From: Acidobacteriota bacterium
GTDB taxonomy: Bacteria; Acidobacteriota; Thermoanaerobaculia; UBA5066
Direction: 5' to 3'
DNA: 64,000 bases
NCBI GenBank assembly: GCA_008363385.1
Contig: RHKY01000027.1
Location: forward strand, 39,319 to 103,318
In this document: positions 8,799 to 15,187 of the stretch, one piece after another
Layout of the letters: each line of letters opens with the position of its first letter
Position numbering within the stretch: position 1 is the first letter of the stretch
Program-made: the position numbers and the translations under genes
The notes under the pieces: model-generated
Database searches by the model: none
What the model was told of the DNA's origin: nothing
Seen by the model: only the letters and a program-made list of their open reading frames with translations

Positions 8799-9845
8799 AT
8801 GACGCGGAGACCTGTCCCTTGCCGGCGGCGCGCCGGCCTGGCGGTCGTGCTCCTCGTGCCCCTGATGGCGGGCGCCGCGGCGGCGGAGCCGTCCGCGCCG
8901 GCGCCTCGGCTCGCCGTCACGAACGCCCGGCACGACGCCGGTACGGTCGCCCAGGGGCAGGTCGTGACGGCGGCCTTCGAGATCGCCAACACGGGAGCCG
9001 CCGACCTCGTCCTCTCCGACGTCCGCCCCGGATGCGGCTGCACCGTGGCCGAGTTCGACAAGGTCGTCAGGCCCGGGGCGAAGGGCCGGGTCCTGCTGAA
9101 GGTCGAGACCCGCGGCTTCACCGGGCCGGTCACCAAGAGCGCCCTCGTCCTCTCGAACGACCCGGCCAGCCCTCAGACGACGTTGCTCGTGGCGGCGGTC
9201 GTGAAGCCCTACGTGGAGATCCTCCCGACCGGGTACCTGCGCCTCCAGGGGGTCGTCGGCGAGACGGCCACGGCGACCGCCGTCCTGGCGTCGGCCGAGT
9301 CCGACTTCGCCCCGACGGCGGCGCAGCCGACCCTGCCGGGACTCGTCGCCCGCCTGGCCGAGGTGCCGGAGAAGGAGCGCCTCCCCGGAAAGCCCGAACG
9401 GCAGTACCGGCTGACCCTGGCCACGACGCCCGAGACGGCCGAAGGGCTCCTCGGCGGCTACGTGAAGGTGACGACCGGCTCCGGGCGCCAGCCCGAGGTG
9501 GACGTCCCCGTCAGCGGGTTCATCCGGCCCACGGTCTCCCTGAGCGGGGGGACGATCAACTTCCAGAACTTCGAGCCGGCTTCGCAGACGGCGGACCCCG
9601 TCCGGCGGGAGGTCCTCCTGACGAGCCACAACCCGCGAAACCCGGAGTTCGCGGTGACGAAGGCAGAAGTCACCGTCGCGGGGATCACGGCCGAGGTCCT
9701 CCCCCTGGACAAGACGCGGGTCCGGGTCGTCCTGACGGTCGACCCGAAGATGCGGAAGGGACCCTTCGAGGGGACGCTGGTCCTCGGGACGAACGACCCG
9801 GTCCGCGGGGAGATCCGGCTGCCGGTCCGAGGGACGGTGCTGTAG
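8799..9845 (+). CDS. DUF1573 exported protein (second paralogue)
   Basis: 348 residues, homologous over its whole length to the protein at 6784. It has a signal peptide ending near AGAAAAEP and a DUF1573 domain with PGCGCTVAEFDKVVRPGAKG. Shared landmarks follow: VVKPYVEILPTGYLRLQG, then LPLDKTRVRVVLTVDP near the C-terminus. It starts 4 bp after the preceding gene. The Cys pair of the CGCT motif is kept in both copies, suggesting a conserved metal or disulphide role. The gene ends exactly where the first 86-bp repeat begins. Confidence 0.85.
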   Translation: MTRRPVPCRRRAGLAVVLLVPLMAGAAAAEPSAPAPRLAVTNARHDAGTVAQGQVVTAAFEIANTGAADLVLSDVRPGCGCTVAEFDKVVRPGAKGRVLLKVETRGFTGPVTKSALVLSNDPASPQTTLLVAAVVKPYVEILPTGYLRLQGVVGETATATAVLASAESDFAPTAAQPTLPGLVARLAEVPEKERLPGKPERQYRLTLATTPETAEGLLGGYVKVTTGSGRQPEVDVPVSGFIRPTVSLSGGTINFQNFEPASQTADPVRREVLLTSHNPRNPEFAVTKAEVTVAGITAEVLPLDKTRVRVVLTVDPKMRKGPFEGTLVLGTNDPVRGEIRLPVRGTVL

Positions 9846-10055
9846 TGGACAGGGGGAACCCGTAGGCCCGGGTTCCCCCCGTACCCCCTCCGCGGCCCCC
9901 GAACCTCTGTGCGGAGCTCTGGGCGCGAGCGTGGACAGGGGGAACCCGTAGGCCCGGGTTCCCCCCGTACTCCCTCCGCGGCCCCCGAACCTCTGTGCGG
10001 AGCTCTGGGCGCGAGCGTGGACAGGGGGAACCCGTAGGCCCGGTTTCCCCCCGTG
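9845..10055. repeat. 86-bp tandem repeat, 2.5 copies, each with a hairpin
   Basis: Units begin at 9845, 9931 and 10017; the first two are nearly identical and the third stops after its hairpin. Each opens with GTGGACA and contains GGGGGAACCC pairing with GGGTTCCCCC around an 8-base loop (first copy 9852-9861 with 9870-9879). The array fills the space between the DUF1573 gene and a convergent lipoprotein gene. A multi-copy terminator or REP-like array is the simplest reading; it is not coding. Confidence 0.85.
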
Positions 10056-10063
10056 ACCGCCGG

Positions 10064-10573
10064 CTACGGGTGGGGGAGGATCTCCATCCAGTCGAAGGCG
10101 GCAGCGAGCGTGCGGGCGTCCGCCTGCCCCGGGACGCGGTCCTTGGGGGCCTCGGCGTAGGCGAACTCGAACGTCACCACGTTCTTCCCCGGGCGCCACG
10201 CCTCCGTGGGGGTCGCCACGGAGTAGACGCGCGCCTCGCCGGAGAGGCCGAGGGTCTCCACCCGGCTCCCGTTCACCGCGAGGCTGAGCGTCTGGGGCGG
10301 GGCTCCCTCCCAGCGGAAGGGCCAGCAGCGGAACCGGACCAGACGGCCCCCCGCCTTCCGAGCCTGCACCTCGACCGCGGCCTTTCGCCCCTGCGCCCAG
10401 ACGAAGGTGTCCCCCGGTCCGCCCGACTCGAACCCGGACCAGCCGGAGACGAGGGCCTCCCGCGGTGTCGACTCCGGGTCGAAGTTCAGGAAGCGCGTCT
10501 CGGCGGGCGGGGCACCGCACCCCGAGAGCCCGAGCGCGAGCGAGGCGGCGAGGAGCCCCGGGCGCCCCCTCAC
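10064..10573 (-). CDS. Putative lipoprotein, carbohydrate/beta-sandwich-like
   Basis: 169 residues when started at GTG 10573, which overlaps the upstream stop (GTGA) and places a signal ending in LGLSGCG directly at the N-terminus. The mature part is about 145 residues and predicted mostly beta, with Trp-rich stretches (SGWSGFE, RCWPFRWEG) and a repeated Leu/Val strand pattern (LSLAVNGSRVETLGL, NVVTFEFAYAEAP) that recalls the jelly-roll domains attached to sugar-active enzymes. No catalytic motif. The longer frame to 10654 would bury the lipobox, so it was rejected. Confidence 0.65.
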   Translation of the reverse strand: MRGRPGLLAASLALGLSGCGAPPAETRFLNFDPESTPREALVSGWSGFESGGPGDTFVWAQGRKAAVEVQARKAGGRLVRFRCWPFRWEGAPPQTLSLAVNGSRVETLGLSGEARVYSVATPTEAWRPGKNVVTFEFAYAEAPKDRVPGQADARTLAAAFDWMEILPHP

Positions 10574-10938
10574 CGCGCGACTTCGACGCCGGAGGCCACG
10601 AGGACGGGCGGGCTCCCCTTTCCTCCGACCCGGAGCTTCCCCTCCGCGGTCCACCCGAGGCCCAGGGCCGAGTCGGGGAGCGAGAAGCCGGAAGGCGCCA
10701 GGGCGAGCGCGGCGTCCCCGTCCACGATCTCCAGGCCGTCTCCCCCCTTCCGGCCGGTCCCCGCGACGCGGATCGAACGGTCGGCGTACCGTTCCGGGCT
10801 CGCCAGGACGGTGGCGACCGGGACCGCGCTGAGCCCCCGGAGCGGCCGGCCGTACAGCTCGACGGTCGACGCCGCGGCGGAGAGCGCGAGGCCGGCAGCC
10901 ACGAGCAGCCCGGCGAGGAGGGGGGATTCGCGCCTCAC
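10570..10938 (-). CDS. Small exported protein, possibly OB-fold
   Basis: 122 residues with an N-terminal signal (LLAGLLVAAGLALSAAAS). The mature region carries a five-strand-like pattern around ERYADRSIRVAGTGRK, LEIVDGDAALALAPSG and GKLRVGGKGSPPVLVASGVE. The final ASGVE segment and the overall length resemble small periplasmic OB-fold proteins, but this is only a shape resemblance. GTG start at 10938 lies 11 bp after the stop of the next gene upstream. Its stop overlaps the lipoprotein start, so three minus-strand genes (10950, 10570, 10064) form an operon of exported proteins. Confidence 0.6.
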   Translation of the reverse strand: MRRESPLLAGLLVAAGLALSAAASTVELYGRPLRGLSAVPVATVLASPERYADRSIRVAGTGRKGGDGLEIVDGDAALALAPSGFSLPDSALGLGWTAEGKLRVGGKGSPPVLVASGVEVAR

Positions 10939-10949
10939 GGTCCGCTCCG

Positions 10950-12179
10950 CTACGGGACCGGGATGGCCTCCGCGCGCGCCCCGCGGAAGGACATCGTCTT
11001 CCCGACGCCGGGGCAGGAGCCGCCGGCCGAACCGGACGACCGGGCGTAGGTGATCGTCCCGAAGACCGAGCCGTCCACGTCCCCGAAGATCGTCCCGGTC
11101 CAGGTCGCCGAGGAGGAGCTGCCGCTCATCGCCCACGAGCCGTCCGCGTTCTTCGTGAAGGTGGTGTTCTTGTTCCCGCCCAGCGTGAACGCCTGGACGA
11201 AGAAGAGCTGGACGGTGGTCGGGGCCGGGCACCCCTCCAGGACGATCCCCGCCGAGAGGAAGTCGGGCATCCCCTCGTAGACGTCCAGCCGGCCCGAGAA
11301 GCCGTATCCCCCGTCGTCCAGGATCAGGCCGAACTTCCCGTTGTTCGGCGCGAAGACCTTCGCGGGCGGGGCGTAGTTGATCGAGGCGATCGCGTTGTCG
11401 ATGACCGACGCCCCGACGACGACCGGCCCGCCGCTCTTCACGGTGGCGAAGACCGTCAGGTTCTCGTCGAGGGCGGTGTTCCCGTAGACCTTCGCGATGT
11501 CGTTCTCCTGAGCCGAGGCGAGCGGGGCGAACGTGTAGTCGCGCTCCCCGACGACCGAGCCGTCCTGGCGGACGAGCTTCAGGTGGACGACGCTCTCCTC
11601 GGCCACGGTGTTGAGCATGTGGAAGTTGGAGCGGTACCCCTTCGTCCGGTCCGGCGCCCCGGCCACGTAGGAGACGTACGCCGTGTCGCCCGCGGAGACG
11701 GCCTCGTCGGCCGACTGCGCCGGGATCGAGAAGCCGAACGTGCCCGGGACGCCCGTCGAGCTGCGGGCGGCCGCGTTGTACGTCCGGGAGAGGACCGAGA
11801 CCGGGACGTCCGAGGCGATCTTCAGGCCGCCCGCCACGATGCCGTGGGGGGCCGCCGAGCCGAACTTGGTCCCCAGGACGTCCTCGATCGGGAGGGTCCG
11901 GCCCCCGTCGACGGTGACGGTGACGGTCGTGGCCGACGAGTTGTCCCCGTTCGCCCGCCCGTCCTGGAGCGGGGAGAGGGCGAGGTAGGTGATCGCCACG
12001 GTGGCCGTGACAGTGTTCGGGTTCGTGATCCGGAGCGAGGTGACGAAGTCCTCTCCCCCGGCCCCCGTGGCCTTGGCCGACGCCAGGATCCACTGCGTCT
12101 TCTGCGGGACGCTCGCGGCGTGGATCCCGCTGGCGGCGAGCCCGAGGGCGAGGAGTGTGGCGGCGCGTCGGATGTTCAC
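10950..12179 (-). CDS. Exported beta-rich protein, function unknown
   Basis: 409 residues with a signal peptide ending near ASGIHA. The body looks like serial Ig-like beta domains: an N-terminal block with LRITNPNTVTATVAITYL, a middle block with NFHMLNTVAEESVVHLKLV, and a C-terminal Gly/Ser/Thr-rich barrel-like part (about 300-405) with two Cys (GCPAP, GSCPG). It has no enzyme motif. GTG at 12179 is chosen because GGGAGG lies 6 bp upstream; an upstream extension to 12230 lacks one. The composition suggests a surface or secreted protein. First gene of a three-gene minus-strand operon. Confidence 0.65.
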   Translation of the reverse strand: MNIRRAATLLALGLAASGIHAASVPQKTQWILASAKATGAGGEDFVTSLRITNPNTVTATVAITYLALSPLQDGRANGDNSSATTVTVTVDGGRTLPIEDVLGTKFGSAAPHGIVAGGLKIASDVPVSVLSRTYNAAARSSTGVPGTFGFSIPAQSADEAVSAGDTAYVSYVAGAPDRTKGYRSNFHMLNTVAEESVVHLKLVRQDGSVVGERDYTFAPLASAQENDIAKVYGNTALDENLTVFATVKSGGPVVVGASVIDNAIASINYAPPAKVFAPNNGKFGLILDDGGYGFSGRLDVYEGMPDFLSAGIVLEGCPAPTTVQLFFVQAFTLGGNKNTTFTKNADGSWAMSGSSSSATWTGTIFGDVDGSVFGTITYARSSGSAGGSCPGVGKTMSFRGARAEAIPVP

Positions 12180-12334
12180 GTGTCCTCCCGGATGTCGTGT
12201 CGCTCGTTGGCCGTGGCTCTCGCGGCGCATTCTAGACGCCGTCCCCGGCTCCGGGGTTGCAGCCCGCGTGCCGGGGGCCCCGTCCGGAATAAGATCCGCC
12301 CGATCCGATCCAGGGACAGGGAACGCGGGGCGCC

Positions 12335-13795
12335 ATGCTTCTTCTCCCCATCGGCCAGGAGAACGCCGAGATCCGGCGGCATCCGTGGGTCTTCTGGGGC
12401 CTCCTCGGGCTCAACGTCCTCGCCTTCGTCCTCGTCGTCCTCCCGTTCCGCCAGGAGGAGTGGGCGTCCCGCGTCCGGGACCGGGCCGAGGCGGTCGGCT
12501 CCTACCTCGTGAAGCACCCGTACCTGCGGCTCCCGAAGGGCCTGATGGAGCAGGTCCCGCCGGAGGCCCTCTCGCAGATCGCCGAGGTCCGCCAGGCCGC
12601 GCTCTCGGAGGAGGGCGTCCCGATCCCGTACGTCGTCCGCGAGCAGCAGGCCGAGCTGAACCGGCTGGCGGAGGCGTTCCTCGCCGCGGTCGGCGAGACC
12701 CCGCAGCACCGATGGGGCCTCGTCCCCAGCCGCCTGCGGGTCTCGGCGTTCCTGACCCACATGTTCCTCCACGCGGGGTGGCTCCACATCCTCGGGAACC
12801 TCCTGTTCCTCTACCTGACGGCCCCCTTCGTCGAGGACCTCTACGGCCGCCCCCTCTTCCTGGCGCTCTACGTGGGGTCCGGGCTGCTGGCGGCCGCCAC
12901 GCACGTCTGGCAGCACCCGCACAGCGCCCTCCCCCTCGTGGGCGCCTCCGGGGCCATCGCGGGCGTCATGGGGGCCTTCCTCGTCCGGCTGGGCCGCTCC
13001 AGGATCGAGTTCTTCTTCTTGCCGGTCGTCATCCTCCCGTGGATCCGGTTCCGGTTCTTCCTGCCGGCCTTCGTCTTCCTCCCCCTGTGGCTCCTCGAGC
13101 AGCTCTGGTACGCGCGGCACGAGGGGCTCGCCCCGGGGACGGCCTGGTGGGCGCACGTCGGGGGCTTCGTGGCCGGGGCAGGGATGGCCCTGGCCATCCG
13201 ATCGCTCCGGGTCGAGGAGCGGTGGGTGAACCCGGGCATCGAGGCCGAGATCTCCTTCGTCCAGCACCCCGCGCTGGGGCGCGCGGCCGACGCCCGCCGG
13301 GCGGGGGACTGGGCCGTGGCCGAGAAGGAGGTCCGGATCGTCCTCGCGGCCGACCCCGAGAACCTCGACGCGCGCTCCGAGGCGTACGAGATCGCCGCCG
13401 GGACCGGCGATCGCGCCGAGGCCGCCCGGAGGGCCTCGCAGCTCCTGGACCTCTACCGGCGGAAGGGGGAGCGGCAGCTGGCCGAGAGCCTCGTGGCCGA
13501 CGCCTACGCGCGGCTCGGAGGGGCCCTCCCGCCGCGCTTCCTGGCCACCGCGGCGACGCTCCTCGAAGAGGGCGGTCACGCCGAGGCGGCGGTGGACGCG
13601 CACCTCCTGCTGGCCTCGTCGCACCCCGCCGATCCGATGGCGCTGAAGTCCCTCCTCCGCGTCGCCGAGCACCGGGCCGGGGTCGGGCGCCTCGCCGAGG
13701 CGCGGGAGGCCCTCCTTCGGGCGCTCGCCCACCCCGAGGCGCAGGGGGCCTACCGCCTCGAGGTGGAGAAGCGGCTCGAGGCGCTCGGCGGGTGA
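12335..13795 (+). CDS. Rhomboid-family intramembrane serine protease with TPR tail
   Basis: 486 residues. TM1 lies near residues 19-38; a long soluble loop (about 45-140) follows, and then the rhomboid core: HMFLHAGWLHILGNLLFLYL (His/Asn of the oxyanion region), catalytic Ser in GASGAIAGVMG, and catalytic His in AHVGGFVAG. After residue about 295 there is a cytoplasmic or periplasmic alpha-helical tail of TPR-like repeats (ADPENLDARSEAYEIAAG, HPADPMALKSLLRVAEH). Rhomboids cleave TM substrates within the membrane; the tail may recruit partners. A TAAGAT box lies about 40 bp before the ATG. The C-terminal TPR part is unusual compared with minimal six-TM rhomboids. Confidence 0.88.
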   Translation: MLLLPIGQENAEIRRHPWVFWGLLGLNVLAFVLVVLPFRQEEWASRVRDRAEAVGSYLVKHPYLRLPKGLMEQVPPEALSQIAEVRQAALSEEGVPIPYVVREQQAELNRLAEAFLAAVGETPQHRWGLVPSRLRVSAFLTHMFLHAGWLHILGNLLFLYLTAPFVEDLYGRPLFLALYVGSGLLAAATHVWQHPHSALPLVGASGAIAGVMGAFLVRLGRSRIEFFFLPVVILPWIRFRFFLPAFVFLPLWLLEQLWYARHEGLAPGTAWWAHVGGFVAGAGMALAIRSLRVEERWVNPGIEAEISFVQHPALGRAADARRAGDWAVAEKEVRIVLAADPENLDARSEAYEIAAGTGDRAEAARRASQLLDLYRRKGERQLAESLVADAYARLGGALPPRFLATAATLLEEGGHAEAAVDAHLLLASSHPADPMALKSLLRVAEHRAGVGRLAEAREALLRALAHPEAQGAYRLEVEKRLEALGG

Positions 13796-13798
13796 GCG

Positions 13799-14824
13799 TC
13801 AGGCCAGGCGGTCCGAGAGCCAGGAGACGGCGGTCTCTGCCGCGTGACTGCGGGCCGTGAAGGGGGTCGCCCCCGTCCAGAAACCGCAGTGCCCGCCGCG
13901 GGGCTCGACGACGACGGTCACCGAGGGGGAAGCCGCGCGGGCGGCGCGCCGGAGCGCCTCGGCGGGGAGGAACGGGTCGTCCTCGGCCCCGAGGCAGAGC
14001 GCGGGGGTCGCGACCGACCCCAGGAAGCGGAGGGAGCTGGACCGCTCCCAGTAGTCCTCGGCGCCCGCGAAGCCGTGCAGCGGCGCGGTCGCCGCGTCGT
14101 CGAACTCGAAGAAGGTGGTGGCGCGCCGGGCGCGCGCGAGGTCGATCCGCGCGGCGGCCCGCGGGAACCGCGAGGCGATCCGCTCGGCCTTCGACGCGAG
14201 GGTGCGGACGAAGCTCCGGACGTAGAGGCGCCCGAGGGGGGTCTCCAGGTGGCGCGCACCGGCGGCCAGGTCGAAGGGGACCGAGATGGCCGCGGCCGCC
14301 CGGACGCTTCGCTGGCCGGGGTTCTCGCCGAGCCACTTCATCAGGACGTTCCCGCCGAGGGAGACGCCGGCCAGGAGGAGAGGCGTGGACAGCTCGCGCG
14401 TGGCGAGAGCCTCGACGACGAAGCCCAGGTCCGAGGTCTCGCCGGAGTGGTAGAGGCGCGGCCTCCGGTTGGGGAGGGAGCGGCGGCGGTCGCGCGGGTC
14501 CCGCGCGCAGGAGCGGAAGTTGAGGGCGGTGGCGGCGAGCCCCCTGCGCCAGGCGGCCGCGAGGAGCGAGCCGACCGACGCCGAGTACGAGCTCCCCTCC
14601 AGGCCGTGGAGGACCAGCAGCCGGGCGGGGGGCGGCTCGCCGGGGGGGTCCAGGTGGTCGAGGACGAGCTCGTCCCCGTCGGGCGTCCCGAGGGCCTCCC
14701 GGCGGAAGGGGAGCCGGATCCTCCGGCAGAGCGCGCCGAAGAGCGTCTGGGCGTGAGGGCCGGGGAGCCAGGGCGCGGGCCGGAAGGGGGGGACCGGGGT
14801 CACCGCCGGATTCTCGCCCGGCAC
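13799..14824 (-). CDS. Alpha/beta hydrolase, YheT/UPF0017 type
   Basis: 341 residues. The N-terminal WLPGPHAQTLFGAL motif is typical of the YheT (ABHD1/3-like) family. Catalytic triad candidates: Ser in AGVSLGGNVLMKW, Asp in LGAEDDPFLP, His in EPRGGHCGFW. An HGLEGSS oxyanion segment is present. Family members are cytoplasmic esterases of uncertain physiological substrate. The GTG start at 14824 lies 14 bp from the divergent STAS gene, so the intergenic space must serve both. The gene ends 3 bp from the rhomboid stop (convergent). Confidence 0.88.
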   Translation of the reverse strand: MPGENPAVTPVPPFRPAPWLPGPHAQTLFGALCRRIRLPFRREALGTPDGDELVLDHLDPPGEPPPARLLVLHGLEGSSYSASVGSLLAAAWRRGLAATALNFRSCARDPRDRRRSLPNRRPRLYHSGETSDLGFVVEALATRELSTPLLLAGVSLGGNVLMKWLGENPGQRSVRAAAAISVPFDLAAGARHLETPLGRLYVRSFVRTLASKAERIASRFPRAAARIDLARARRATTFFEFDDAATAPLHGFAGAEDYWERSSSLRFLGSVATPALCLGAEDDPFLPAEALRRAARAASPSVTVVVEPRGGHCGFWTGATPFTARSHAAETAVSWLSDRLA

Positions 14825-14826
14825 GG

Positions 14827-14832
14827 TAAGAT
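14827..14832 (+). promoter_or_regulatory. Putative -10 box (TAAGAT) before STAS gene
   Basis: TAAGAT ends 6 bp before the ATG of the STAS-domain gene, with no Shine-Dalgarno in between, implying a leaderless transcript. It also lies inside the extreme 5' region of the divergent hydrolase gene. Confidence 0.4.
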
Positions 14833-14838
14833 GCCCGC

Positions 14839-15183
14839 ATGCAGGTCGGAGTCCGGAAGACGGGGGACGTCGCCATCGTGGACCTCGAGGGCCGCCTCGT
14901 GGCCGGGGTGGGCGACGAGCTTCTCAGGGACGTGGTCACCGAGCTCCTGGCGGAGAAGTGGACGAAGATCCTGGTGAACCTCTCGGGCGTCACCGCGATC
15001 GACAGCTCGGGCGTCGGGGAGCTGGTGACGAGCCTGAAGAGCTGCCGCGGCCACGGGGCGAGGCTGAAGATCTTCAGCCTTCACGACCGGGTCCGCAAAC
15101 CGCTCCACATGAGCCAGATCCTCCCGCTCTTCGAGGTCTACGAGGAGGAGTCGGCCGCCCTGGCTGCCTTCGGGAAGGGTTAG
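14839..15183 (+). CDS. STAS-domain anti-sigma-factor antagonist-like protein
   Basis: 114 residues, a single SpoIIAA-like STAS domain. The phosphorylatable Ser is in the conserved TAIDSSGVGELVTSL motif (Ser54 or Ser55). Such proteins bind anti-sigma or switch kinases when unphosphorylated, controlling sigma factors or signalling cascades. No partner kinase or phosphatase lies next to it. A single-gene unit, leaderless by sequence. Confidence 0.9.
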   Translation: MQVGVRKTGDVAIVDLEGRLVAGVGDELLRDVVTELLAEKWTKILVNLSGVTAIDSSGVGELVTSLKSCRGHGARLKIFSLHDRVRKPLHMSQILPLFEVYEEESAALAAFGKG

Positions 15184-15187
15184 CCCG

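Noticed and set aside
9845-10055. CRISPR array
   Set aside because: The 86-bp units are directly adjacent with no unique spacers; they are tandem duplications with hairpins.
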